Origin: Rhodobacteraceae bacterium UBA1943
GTDB lineage: Bacteria > Pseudomonadota > Alphaproteobacteria > Rhodobacterales > Rhodobacteraceae
Length of the DNA stretch: 21,916 bases
Assembly (NCBI GenBank): GCA_002336845.1
Contig: DDEX01000121.1
Coordinates: 1-21,916, forward strand
Direction: 5' to 3'
The notes under the pieces were generated by a model. It ran no database searches and was not told the origin of the DNA. It was given only the letters and a program-made list of their open reading frames with translations. Position 1 is the stretch's first letter; every line of letters begins with the position of its first letter. Made by a program: the position numbers and the translations under genes. Of this stretch, positions 7,493 to 15,071 are shown one piece after another.

Positions 7493-7867
7493 ATGACGGC
7501 TGGCAGGTTGACGACCCATGTTCTGGATACCGCGCGGGGAACGCCCGCGGCGGGGGTGAGGATCATGCTTTACCGGATTTCGGGACAGAGTCACCGCAAG
7601 GTGAAAGAGGTCGTCACCAATGCCGATGGCCGCACCGACGGCCCGATGCTGGCGGGCGCTGACCTGACGCCAGGTAGCTATGAGTTGGTTTTCTGTGCCG
7701 GTGACTATTTGCGCGCCAGTGGTCAGGCGCCGGGGGGGCAGGCAGGCGATGGCGTGCTTTTCCTGGATGAAATTCCCATCCGGTTCGGCATTGCCGATGC
7801 GGGCCAGCATTATCATGTTCCGTTGCTGATCAGCCCCTTTGCCTATTCGACCTATCGCGGCAGCTAG
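7493..7867 (+). CDS. uraH: 5-hydroxyisourate hydrolase (transthyretin-like)
   Basis: A 124-residue transthyretin-related protein that hydrolyses 5-hydroxyisourate to OHCU, the UraD substrate (EC 3.5.2.17). The active-site residues are all visible: H9 in 'THVLD', R47 in 'DGRTDG', H108 in 'HYHVP' and the C-terminal tetrapeptide YRGS that marks true HIU hydrolases against animal transthyretin. The region 'ASGQAPGGQAGDGV' (about residues 75-88) looks like a slightly extended loop. I chose ATG 7493 because GGAGG lies just upstream and the protein then begins near 'LTTHVLD' as in the family; the frame is open 36 codons further up. No signal peptide is seen, so it is cytoplasmic, matching its partner enzymes encoded divergently. 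Confidence 0.95.
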   Translation: MTAGRLTTHVLDTARGTPAAGVRIMLYRISGQSHRKVKEVVTNADGRTDGPMLAGADLTPGSYELVFCAGDYLRASGQAPGGQAGDGVLFLDEIPIRFGIADAGQHYHVPLLISPFAYSTYRGS

Positions 7868-7869
7868 GG

Positions 7870-8169
7870 GCGCTATCCTGCCGCGAAGGCCCGGCACGTC
7901 TGCGCGATGCGGTCGAGGGCGCGCTGTCAGATATTCTGCTGCTCGGCACCGAAGAGCAGGTTCGCCTCGCAGGGCGCGGCGCGCAGAGACTGGTTTCGGG
8001 CCAGCCGGTCAGGACGGACGAACTGGTGATCTCGTTAAGAACCTTCATCCGCGCGGCACTTGACCTTGCCCCTTGCCACAAGGGGTTGCGGTGCAGGGCC
8101 AAGTCGCCGGGCCGCCGCCTCTGCCGGCGGCAAAGGAGAGGCCGCCAAGGGCGGGGAGGGCCGCGGTAG
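7870..8169 (+). pseudogene. Remnant of a degraded coding sequence
   Basis: Between uraH and the next gene no intact gene fits, but one plus-strand frame reads as real protein for about 60 residues at roughly 7888-8070: 'RLRDAVEGALSDILLLGTEE', then 'QVRLAGRGAQRLVSGQPVRT' and 'DELVISLRTFIRAALDLAP'. It then turns into low-complexity arginine/glycine residues up to a TAG at 8167-8169. There is no start codon or ribosome site at its head, which runs straight out of the uraH stop. This looks like the C-terminal part of a helical protein whose 5' portion has been lost. I recall similar segments in uncharacterised actinobacterial and alphaproteobacterial proteins but cannot name a family. The rest, up to 8327, shows nothing recognisable apart from the next ribosome site. 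Confidence 0.35.
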
Positions 8170-8327
8170 CGGGGGCGGGCCATGCCGATGACCGCTTGGG
8201 TGACGACCCGTCCGAGCGGAAATAGCAACCGGCATGTCGTCAATGGCAATGACGGGCGAAACGCGATGCGGGACGATTGGCGCAAGACGGACCAACCGGG
8301 ATATCCGGTGCCCCAAAGGAGCTTGCG

Positions 8328-9170
8328 ATGACCGATCTGCCCCGGCTGGGCGCCGCCCTTTACCTGAAGGAGTTTACCGGCATCGCCGGAATGGAGCGTT
8401 TTGTGCGCGACCATGACCGCGATGTGGAGATTCGCGACTTTACGGAAATCGGGGCGCTGACGGACAATGTGTGGCCCGATATCGCCGACCGTGCGCGGCA
8501 GCTTTTTACGGGTCATGACGGGCGGATCGGACTACATGGGCCGTTCTGGGGGTTCACCGTCGATGTCCCCGACCCAGATATCCGCAAGATCGCCCAGGAC
8601 AGGATTGCGGCAGCCTTGTCGGCGCTGACCCGCATTCTGGACGGCAAGGGGGGCGGGCACCTGGTGCTGCACAGCCCTTATACCACTTGGCACGGCTTCA
8701 ACCGCTGGACCAACCAATGCGACGCGGCGGGAATACTGGAGCGGTGTCATATCACATTGGCCCCGGCGGTGCGGATGGCCGAAGAGAATGGCATCGTGAT
8801 CGTGCTGGAAAACTGCGAAGATCGTGACCCGGTTGAGCGGGTGGCGCTGGCGGCCAGTTTCGGCTCGCCCGCCGTGCAGGTGTCGCTTGATACGGGGCAC
8901 GCCCATTACGCGCATGGCGCAACGGGCGCCCCGCCGGTCGATGCCTTTGTGCGGGCGGCGGGGGCGGCGCTGGCCCATGTGCATTTGCAGGATGCCGATG
9001 GCGTGGCCGACAGGCACTGGGCGCTGGGGCAGGGCAACATCCTGTGGCCCGGCGTCTTCACCGCTTTGGGCGAAGCGTCCGTGATGCCGCGGCTGATCCT
9101 GGAAATGGCGGATGCGCGCGATATCCTTCCCTCGGCCCATTGGGCGGCAGAGCGCGGGCTCGCGACCTAG
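8328..9170 (+). CDS. Sugar phosphate isomerase/epimerase-like TIM-barrel protein (AP endonuclease 2 family)
   Basis: A 280-residue protein of the xylose-isomerase-like/AP_endonuc_2 superfamily. Candidate metal-site residues sit at the expected strand ends: E161 in 'VIVLENCEDRDP', D188 and H191 in 'SLDTGHAHY', H217/H219 in 'HVHLQDADG' and E259 in 'LILEM'. 'LHGPFWGF' (69-76) and 'LVLHSPY' (112-118) mark earlier barrel strands. Known members isomerise or epimerise small sugars and hydroxy-acids, including hydroxypyruvate isomerase; the substrate here is unknown. AAAGGAG followed by 6 nt precedes the ATG, an excellent ribosome site. The stop codon overlaps that of the convergent opgC gene within CTAG. 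A link to glyoxylate made by the ureide genes upstream is possible but unproven. Confidence 0.82.
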   Translation: MTDLPRLGAALYLKEFTGIAGMERFVRDHDRDVEIRDFTEIGALTDNVWPDIADRARQLFTGHDGRIGLHGPFWGFTVDVPDPDIRKIAQDRIAAALSALTRILDGKGGGHLVLHSPYTTWHGFNRWTNQCDAAGILERCHITLAPAVRMAEENGIVIVLENCEDRDPVERVALAASFGSPAVQVSLDTGHAHYAHGATGAPPVDAFVRAAGAALAHVHLQDADGVADRHWALGQGNILWPGVFTALGEASVMPRLILEMADARDILPSAHWAAERGLAT

Positions 9171-10372
9171 CGCAGGGCCGGGGTGGCGCTTGCCGGGGGC
9201 ATGGCAGGGGCGCCGTGGGTGTGGGCGACGGCCTTGGGCGCTGCTTTCCAAGGGTTCGACTTGAACCATCCGACGGTGCGGGCCACGGCGATCAGGATGG
9301 CGAAACCCACCAGATTGACCACAAGTGTTGCCATCATCCCGCGCCCGGCCAGGTCCAGCACGGCGCCAAGGGCGCGCGCCATCACCATCGAGGTGGCAAA
9401 CACCGCCAGCGACTGCTGGCCAACCTGTTCCAGCAGGCGGACAAGGGGCTGCCATGGGCCGGGTTTGCGCAGCCGCGCGCCCTCTGGTCCGGCGGCGATC
9501 CAAGCCAGATAGGCCAGCGCCAGAAAGTGACCATAGCGCAGAATCCCGAAACTGGACTTGTCGTAAAGCGCAGGCCAGTCGGCGCGCCATTGCTTGACGA
9601 AAGGCAGGGCGTCGATGGCCCGATACCAAGCGAAGGGCACCGACAGCACCACCGCTGCCATCGCCAGCCAGACCAGATCGCGCCGCACCGGGGGGGCGGG
9701 CAGCCAGCCCGCCATCAGGCCAAAGCCGGTAAAGAACACCAGTTGCCAGGCAAAGGGGTTGAAGAACCACGGCCGTTCCGATCCGGCGGGGAACCAGAAC
9801 TGCGCCGGCAAGGTCAACGGCAGCAGGCCCGCCGCCAACCACAGCATCGCACTCATGGCCAAGGGCAGGCGCTTATCTGCCCGCGCCAGCGCCATGGCAA
9901 CGGGAATCATGGCCAGAATCACCAGATACATCGGCAGGATATCAAAGTAATTCGGCACATAGGTCAGTGTCAGCAGGCCGATCAGATTGATCTGCGCCGT
10001 ATCCAGGAAAATCTTCAGGTTCAGCGCGGCCACCAGATCCGTGCGGAAAAGCCCGGTCGCATTCAGCCCCAGCATCAGGGTCAGCGTGGCCAGAAACACG
10101 CCGATATGCACCCAATAGACCTGCCATATCCGGTGCAGGATGCGCGCCGTTCCCAAAATCCAGCCGGCCCGGGCGAAGACCCCGCCAAAGGCGATGGCCG
10201 AAGCCATGCCCGAGCAGAAGACGAACATTTCGGTCGCATCGGAAAAGCCGAAGCGGGCGGGAATCCACAGGGTCCAGGGGTTGTCGGTGATATGGGCGAT
10301 CAGGATGATGAACATGCCAAGACCGCGAAAGACATCAAGCCTGGGGTCACGGGTCCGCGCGGGCCTTTCCAT
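9167..10372 (-). CDS. opgC: OpgC-domain membrane protein (osmoregulated periplasmic glucan succinylation)
   Basis: A 401-residue integral membrane protein with about ten hydrophobic segments. It begins with the 'RLDVFRGLGMFIILIAHITD' motif (11-30) typical of OpgC and related acyltransferases, including the conserved H27, followed by 'PARFGFSDATEMFVFCSGM'. OpgC of Rhodobacter sphaeroides is needed to add succinyl groups to periplasmic glucans. The alanine/proline-rich tail after about residue 372 is not part of the membrane domain. The ATG is one base after the TGA of the TPR gene upstream, so it is translated by coupling. No opgG/opgH genes are in the window. Family call is strong; the exact acyl group is inferred from the family. 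Confidence 0.87.
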   Translation of the reverse strand: MERPARTRDPRLDVFRGLGMFIILIAHITDNPWTLWIPARFGFSDATEMFVFCSGMASAIAFGGVFARAGWILGTARILHRIWQVYWVHIGVFLATLTLMLGLNATGLFRTDLVAALNLKIFLDTAQINLIGLLTLTYVPNYFDILPMYLVILAMIPVAMALARADKRLPLAMSAMLWLAAGLLPLTLPAQFWFPAGSERPWFFNPFAWQLVFFTGFGLMAGWLPAPPVRRDLVWLAMAAVVLSVPFAWYRAIDALPFVKQWRADWPALYDKSSFGILRYGHFLALAYLAWIAAGPEGARLRKPGPWQPLVRLLEQVGQQSLAVFATSMVMARALGAVLDLAGRGMMATLVVNLVGFAILIAVARTVGWFKSNPWKAAPKAVAHTHGAPAMPPASATPALR

Positions 10373-10373
10373 G

Positions 10374-11711
10374 TCAGACCGCCTGGGCGCGCGCCGCGCC
10401 GATCAGGGTCAGCCGACGCTGGGCATAGCCGTCCAGCGCGCCGCCGCGCTGGGCCTGACGATCCAGCAGCAGCCCTTCGGCAGCCTCGGTATAGCCGCCA
10501 CGCAGGGCGGCCTCTATCGTGATGCGGGCGAAGATGTCGCGCTGGGCATGGCTGCCGCCGATCTTGGCCAGATCGGCACGCCCGCTGCGCAAATGCAGCC
10601 AGGCAGTGGAATATTCGCCGGCGGCAAAGGCTTGCAGGCCTTGGGCCATATGCAGGCCGGGGCGGGCGATGATGCCTGCGGCTTCCCCGTTCGCGGGGCG
10701 GGCCGCCGCCATGCGCGCGATCAGCCCGGCAGCGGCCTCTTCACGGCCACCACCGCACAGCGCCAGCATGTAATGCAGGTCGGCAAAAGCCAGACAGCCA
10801 TCGGCAGCGCGGGTTTCGGCCAGATCGGCCAGTTCATCCCAGCGGCTGCCGACCGGCACGCCGTCCAGTTCCAGCCGCGACAACAACGAGGCGGCATTGG
10901 CGATATCGCGGTAATCGTCGGTCTTGTCGGCGCGGATATCGCGGTCGTAAAGCGCCAGCGCCGCCTCGGCATTGCCAAGGTCAAGGTGCATCAGCGCCTG
11001 ATGCCACCAGACGTGAAAGCGGAAGTTGTTGCAATGCGCCCAGCTTGCCTGCCGCCCGTCCAGCCAGGCCAATCCATCCTGGGCACGGCCAGTCATGTCA
11101 TGGACATGGGCGACGGCATGAAGGCCCCAGGCGTCGTCGGGGCACAGGGCAACCCCCTCGCGGCCGATCCGTTCGGCCCGGGCATAGGCGCCGGTTTCCT
11201 CCAGCGCGAAGGCATAGCAGCCCAGCAGATAGCCGCGTGCGGGGTGATCATCCCAGGCCAGCATGATCCCTTCGATCGAGGCCCGCATCGCCGCCGGACG
11301 CCCAAGCACGAACAGGATTGCCTGCACCATCTTCATCGCCAGCGCATCGTGGGGCTGCGTGGTCAGAATGGCCTGAAGGCGGGCTGCCGCGCGGGTGGGC
11401 TGGCCGTTCAGCCAATCACCCAAGGCATGGACAAAGGCCGCGTCGCGGGCGGTGGGGGTGGGGCTTGTGATCGCGGCCGCATAGGCTTTGCGCGCAATGG
11501 CCACCATCTCTGCACGCCCCAGCAGCAGGCAGGACAGGCCGCGCACCGCTTGACCAAGGGCAAAATCGGGGGCTCTTTCCAACAAGGCATTCAGGGCCGG
11601 ACCAGCCATCGCGGCGTGGGACAACAGGCCCAGAATAACCCGGTTCCAGTCGCCGATCAGCGTGGACGGCAGCGCAGTGGGGGTGCCGCAAAGATCATCG
11701 AACATCTGCAT
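10374..11711 (-). CDS. TTC38-family tetratricopeptide repeat protein
   Basis: A 445-residue soluble, alpha-helical protein built from TPR-like helix pairs, without signal peptide or membrane segment. Family markers of the TTC38 group are 'GLHAVAHVHDMTGR' (196-209), 'NNFRFHVWWHQALMHLDLG' (228-246) and a following 'ALALYDRDIR'. The conserved histidine-rich central motifs suggest more than a passive scaffold, but no activity is known for the family. I chose the ATG at 11711, with AAGAAAGG and a 6-nt spacer before it, over a second ATG at 11705 and a longer frame starting at 11777. The gene is immediately upstream of opgC with a 1-nt gap, so it forms an operon with it. Role in glucan modification is only suggested by position. 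Confidence 0.83.
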   Translation of the reverse strand: MQMFDDLCGTPTALPSTLIGDWNRVILGLLSHAAMAGPALNALLERAPDFALGQAVRGLSCLLLGRAEMVAIARKAYAAAITSPTPTARDAAFVHALGDWLNGQPTRAAARLQAILTTQPHDALAMKMVQAILFVLGRPAAMRASIEGIMLAWDDHPARGYLLGCYAFALEETGAYARAERIGREGVALCPDDAWGLHAVAHVHDMTGRAQDGLAWLDGRQASWAHCNNFRFHVWWHQALMHLDLGNAEAALALYDRDIRADKTDDYRDIANAASLLSRLELDGVPVGSRWDELADLAETRAADGCLAFADLHYMLALCGGGREEAAAGLIARMAAARPANGEAAGIIARPGLHMAQGLQAFAAGEYSTAWLHLRSGRADLAKIGGSHAQRDIFARITIEAALRGGYTEAAEGLLLDRQAQRGGALDGYAQRRLTLIGAARAQAV

Positions 11712-12136
11712 GAAAAGCCTTTCTTTCCCGACCCGGCCCAATGGACCTTTTCCTCTCCTTCGCGGCTTGGGGGGCAAGCGTTACCGGTCGGATGAAAAAG
11801 CTTTCAGAATGACGCCGATGTGAAAGCGCCACCATCCGGCACCGGGCAAGGCTGATCGCCGTCGCAGACGATGGACGGTCTGGATCTGGCTTCAGGCTGG
11901 ATGAAAGTGATGGCGCTGCGCTCGCACGGGCGACCGATGAACAGGCCAATGCGCTCTGCGGCCTGTCGGCGGCAATCAGGCTGACAGGTGGGCCAATGAC
12001 CGTTCAGCCATCAAGGCGGTGCGCCGCGTCGTAACCCGGTTTGCCGCCGATACAAAGCTTATGGCCAAGTTCAGGTTGGCATCATGGCCCACATGGACCG
12101 GCTTCTTGATTTGCCGCTGAAAATAATGGGGAGCTG
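11712..12136. other. Intergenic stretch without a recognisable gene
   Basis: About 425 bp lies between the TTC38-like gene and the tRNA. The promoter and ribosome site of the TPR gene must lie at its left end. Short frames exist on both strands but none has a ribosome site, a family signature or consistent codon use. The plus-strand residues around 11979-12114 ('DRWANDRSAIKAVRRVVTRF' and onward) have a somewhat protein-like look and could be the remains of a gene. It lies directly 3' of the tRNA, a favoured integration site, but I found no integrase, attachment repeat or mobile-element end. Confidence 0.4.
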
Positions 12137-12213
12137 TGGTGGCGAGGGGGGGACTCGAACCCCCGACCCTGCGATTATGAGTCGCATGCTCTAACCAACT
12201 GAGCTACCTAGCC
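12137..12213 (-). tRNA. tRNA-Met (CAT anticodon, elongator type)
   Basis: On the minus strand a 77-nt tRNA folds with encoded CCA. The D-stem is GCTC/GAGC, the anticodon arm TGCGA-CTCATAA-TCGCA gives anticodon CAT, and the T-arm is GGGGG-TTCGAGT-CCCCC. The acceptor arms GGCTAGG and CCTCGCC pair except at position 4:69, where T faces C. The body resembles elongator tRNA-Met (GGCTA start and AGTTGGTTAGAGCA D-loop); the CAT-anticodon isoleucine tRNA, read after lysidine modification, is the alternative. It is not an initiator tRNA, since the acceptor end is G1-C72 paired. Confidence 0.9.
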
Positions 12214-12312
12214 ACTTGGCGGGCTGATTATGGCGGGGGGGCGGGGGCGTCAAGGGGGAATCGCCGTTTCCCGGGGATTGGTCCGGGGTGCGGCGGTAAA
12301 TAGGGCCTGGGG

Positions 12313-13026
12313 TCAGCGGAAGCGGTCGATCAGCCTGTCCAGCGGGCTGCGGGTGTCGGGTGTTTCCGCTGGTTTCGGGGCGGCCTTCGGGCGTGGCGGG
12401 GCATCGGGCTGGGGCGTCTCGGGGCGCGGCAGGCCAGAGCGGTCCTGACCAGAGCGGGGCGGCGCCGTGCGCAGCGCAACCGCATTCATGAAGCGCGCGG
12501 CATCGCCTGCGGCAAGCGCGGGCGCACCATCGGACAGGCCGCGCAGCAGGTCATCCAGCCAGTCGTGATCGGCCTTGGCGAAATCATGCAGCACATAGGC
12601 GGCGACGGCATCCTTGTGGCCGGGATGGCCGATACCAAGGCGGATGCGGTGATAGGCATCACCCAGATGCTGATGGATCGACCGTAGGCCGTTGTGGCCA
12701 GCGTGCCCCCCGCCGGTCTTGACCCGGGCTTTGCCGGGGGCAAGGTCCAGCTCATCATGAAACACCGTCAGATCGGCCAGCGGCAGCTTGTGAAAGGCCA
12801 TGGCGGCCTGGACCGCCTGACCCGACAGGTTCATGAAGGTCTCTGGCTTCAGCAGCACGACTTTTTCATCGCCCAGCCGGCCTTCGGCAACCAGGCCCTG
12901 AAAGGCCTTGCGCCATGGGCCAAAACCGTGGTCCGCCGCGATACGGTCCAGCGCCATGAAGCCGATGTTGTGGCGGTTGCCCGCGTACTTCGCGCCCGGA
13001 TTTCCCAGGCCGACCCAGAGTTTCAT
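12313..13026 (-). CDS. pth: Peptidyl-tRNA hydrolase
   Basis: A 237-residue bacterial Pth, which releases tRNA from peptidyl-tRNAs that drop off the ribosome (EC 3.1.1.29). The active site is visible: N9 and H19 in 'GLGNPGAKYAGNRHNIG', the 'KPETFMNLSG' segment, D91 in 'FHDELDLAPG' and 'GGGHAGHNGLRS'. The catalytic domain ends near residue 185; the last 50 or so residues are a proline/arginine-rich tail ('PRPETPQPDAPPRPKAAPKP') that E. coli Pth lacks but that I believe is common in this bacterial group. AGGGGG with a 6-nt spacer precedes the ATG. The gene lies 114 nt downstream of rplY on the same strand, a widespread neighbour pair, with a terminator-like hairpin between them. Confidence 0.96.
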   Translation of the reverse strand: MKLWVGLGNPGAKYAGNRHNIGFMALDRIAADHGFGPWRKAFQGLVAEGRLGDEKVVLLKPETFMNLSGQAVQAAMAFHKLPLADLTVFHDELDLAPGKARVKTGGGHAGHNGLRSIHQHLGDAYHRIRLGIGHPGHKDAVAAYVLHDFAKADHDWLDDLLRGLSDGAPALAAGDAARFMNAVALRTAPPRSGQDRSGLPRPETPQPDAPPRPKAAPKPAETPDTRSPLDRLIDRFR

Positions 13027-13082
13027 GCCGTTCCCCCTGTCTGCCCTGCGTGCCGTACTTCCAGCAATACGGAAAGCAGGCG

Positions 13083-13117
13083 AAAAGCAAAGGGCGCGAA
13101 GGTTGCCCCTCGCGCCC
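13083..13117 (-). terminator. Intrinsic terminator after rplY
   Basis: Read on the minus strand, GGGCGCGA (13117-13110) pairs perfectly with TCGCGCCC (13099-13092) around a 10-nt loop, followed by TTTGCTTTT. An 8-bp G/C stem with a T-rich tail just after the rplY stop is a good rho-independent terminator. Because pth starts 66 nt further on, it may allow partial read-through rather than fully separate the genes. Confidence 0.7.
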
Positions 13118-13140
13118 CCATTTCTGTCACCTGGCCGAAA

Positions 13141-13740
13141 TCAGGCCTCGGCGGCTTCCGACGAGACCAGACCCGACGGTGCCGCAATGTTCGCCACGGC
13201 GAAGTTGCGGGCGACGGTGGGCTTGGCGCCGGCGGGCAGTTCGATGTCCTGAATGTGGATCACATCGCCAATCTGCTTGCCGGTCAGGTCAACCGTGATG
13301 TGGTCGGGGATGTCACCGGCCAGCACTTCCAGTTCGACTTCGTGGCGCACGATGGTCAGCGTGCCGCCGCGCTTCAGGCCGGGCGAGGCCTCGGCGTTGA
13401 TGAAATCGACGTGGATGAACAGGTTGATGCGCGATTCGTCGTGAATGCGCATGAAATCGACGTGGGTCGGCAGATCCTTGACCACATCGCGCTGCACGCC
13501 GCGGCAGATCACATGCACGTCGTCCTGTCCTTCGATCTTCAGGTTGAAGAGCGTTTGCAGGAAGCGGCCAGCCTTGAGGCGCTTGAGCAGGTAGTAGTAG
13601 TTGATGTTCAGAGCGACCGGCTCTTTGCCGTCGCCATAAACGATTCCGGGTACGTTGCCCTCACGACGAGCTTGACGAGCGGCCCCCTTGCCTGTCCCCG
13701 TCCGTACCGCAGCGTTGAAGTCCTGAGCTTCACGAGCCAT
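13141..13740 (-). CDS. rplY: 50S ribosomal protein L25 (general stress protein Ctc family)
   Basis: A 199-residue L25 of the long TL5/Ctc type: an N-terminal 5S rRNA-binding domain plus a C-terminal beta domain. Seen are 'RTGTGKGAARQARREGNVPG' (N-terminal RNA-binding strand), 'IVYGDGKEPVALNI', 'HVDFMRIHDESRINLFIHVD' and 'PSGLVSSEAAEA' at the end. It binds 5S rRNA at the central protuberance of the 50S subunit. AGGAG with a 6-nt spacer precedes the ATG at 13740. The frame is open slightly further upstream through a TTG, but the chosen start gives the standard 'MAREAQDFNA' beginning. It is followed by a terminator hairpin and pth. Confidence 0.96.
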   Translation of the reverse strand: MAREAQDFNAAVRTGTGKGAARQARREGNVPGIVYGDGKEPVALNINYYYLLKRLKAGRFLQTLFNLKIEGQDDVHVICRGVQRDVVKDLPTHVDFMRIHDESRINLFIHVDFINAEASPGLKRGGTLTIVRHEVELEVLAGDIPDHITVDLTGKQIGDVIHIQDIELPAGAKPTVARNFAVANIAAPSGLVSSEAAEA

Positions 13741-13917
13741 GGTATTCTCCTGATAAATAAGTCCGCCATCCTCCAAGGGTGCATGGCGCGACCGGGGGCC
13801 TATAGCGGCGAATCACCCGCATGGAAAGCAGAAAAAGTGCCGGGCGCGACGGTGCTGCCGGGCGCGATGTCGGCGGTGGGCTTGCCGCTGCGGGGCGCGC
13901 GGGCTAGGCGCTGGGGC
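13741..13917. promoter_or_regulatory. Divergent intergenic region of rplY and the MFS gene
   Basis: This 177-bp gap separates the rplY start (minus) from the MFS start (plus), so both promoters are expected here. An AT-rich patch around 13796-13806 (CTATAGG on the minus strand read as GCTATAGGC) could be an rplY -10 element, but I could not match a good -35. The only clear signal is the rplY ribosome site AGGAG at about 13748-13752. Confidence 0.4.
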
Positions 13918-15066
13918 ATGATCTCCGCTCGTCTGATTGCCCTGGCCCGCGCGCCTTTGGCCACCTTTGCCGCCATGGGCGTGCTGTGGGGGGGCTTTGC
14001 CGCCGAACTGCCCGACACGAAAACAATGCTGGGCGTGGACGAATCCGCGCTGGGTCTGCTGTTGTTCATGACGCCGCTGGCGGCGGTGGCGGCGATGCTG
14101 GTGGCCCCGTGGCTGGGCGCGCGGCTGGGGCGGGTGGCCCTGCCTGCCGCGACGCTGGCGATGGCGGCGGCCTTTGTGCTGCCCGGTCAGGTTGGCGGGG
14201 CGGTCTGGTTGTTTCCGGTTGCGATGCTGGCTTGTGGCGCGACTACCGGATTGACCGACGTGCTGATGAACGCGCGCGTCGCGGATATCGAGGCGCAGAC
14301 GCGCCTGCACATGATGAATTTGTGCCATGCCGCCTATTCGTTCGGCTATGCCGGAGGCGCGGTGGCCGTGGGCGCAATGCGCGATGCGGGCTGGCCGCCC
14401 GCGGTGGTTCTGGCGGCGTTGGGCCTGATTGCGGGCATCATGGCGCTGGCCACATTCGAGGCCGATGGCCGCATCGGGGGCCTTGCCCGGCCCAAGGACC
14501 GTGCGGCGGGGCGGCTGGGCCTGTTGCCGCTGCTGGGGGGCGCAATGGTGCTGATCGCCTTTCTGACCGAGAATGCGGCCGAGAACTGGTCGGCCCTGCA
14601 TATCGAAAAGACGCTGGGTGGATCGCCCGCGCATGGCGCGATGGGGCCTGCGGTGATGGCCGTGACCATGGGCATGGCGCGGCTGGTGGGGCAGGGTATG
14701 GTGGCGCGGATCAATCCGGTGAGGCTGCTGACCGCCGGTGCGGCGGTGTCGGCCACCGGCGCGCTGATCGCTGGGGCTGCGGTGAACCCGGCCATGGCCT
14801 ATGCGGGGTTTGTGGTCATGGGAATCGGATCCTCGGTCATCGCGCCGACGACCTTTTCGCTGGTGGCGAATCGTGCGGCACCGCAATCTCGCGCCCGGGC
14901 GGTGGCGCGGGCCACGCTTTACGGCTATTTCGGCTATTTCATCGGGCCGCCGCTGTTCGGCTATATCGCCGGGCATCTGGGCTTGCGGGCGGCTTTTGTG
15001 GGGGCGGCGGCGATGCTGGTCTTTGTGCCGCTGCTGGCGCGGCTGATCGGCAATCAACGGGCGTGA
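13918..15066 (+). CDS. MFS transporter, YbjJ-like
   Basis: A 382-residue major facilitator superfamily protein with about twelve hydrophobic segments, split by a short loop around 'RIGGLARPKDRAAGRLG' near residue 190. Motifs such as 'GVLWGGFAAELPDTKTMLGV', 'ARLGRVALPAATLAMA', 'CHAAYSFGYAGGA' and 'ENAAENWSALHIEKTLGG' fit the YbjJ/Fucose-permease-like branch; the 'E....W...YL/HIEKT' region is typical. The substrate cannot be deduced. The open frame extends far upstream as an antisense shadow of rplY and pth; I chose the ATG at 13918 because the preceding residues are not membrane-like. The ribosome site is weak (CTGGGGC abutting the ATG). It diverges from rplY. Confidence 0.85.
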   Translation: MISARLIALARAPLATFAAMGVLWGGFAAELPDTKTMLGVDESALGLLLFMTPLAAVAAMLVAPWLGARLGRVALPAATLAMAAAFVLPGQVGGAVWLFPVAMLACGATTGLTDVLMNARVADIEAQTRLHMMNLCHAAYSFGYAGGAVAVGAMRDAGWPPAVVLAALGLIAGIMALATFEADGRIGGLARPKDRAAGRLGLLPLLGGAMVLIAFLTENAAENWSALHIEKTLGGSPAHGAMGPAVMAVTMGMARLVGQGMVARINPVRLLTAGAAVSATGALIAGAAVNPAMAYAGFVVMGIGSSVIAPTTFSLVANRAAPQSRARAVARATLYGYFGYFIGPPLFGYIAGHLGLRAAFVGAAAMLVFVPLLARLIGNQRA

Positions 15067-15071
15067 ATCGC

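Noticed and set aside
7830..8516. A minus-strand open frame of 228 codons over the uraH-isomerase gap
   Set aside because: No family signature, arginine/serine-rich composition, no ribosome site, and it overlaps the start of the well-supported isomerase-like gene.
12137..12150. Attachment site of an integrated element at the tRNA 3' end
   Set aside because: I found no second copy of the tRNA 3' sequence and no integrase gene in the window.
12694..13917. A very long plus-strand open frame running through pth and rplY into the MFS gene
   Set aside because: The part before 13918 is antisense to two certain genes, has no membrane-protein character and no ribosome site; only the segment from 13918 is the real MFS gene.
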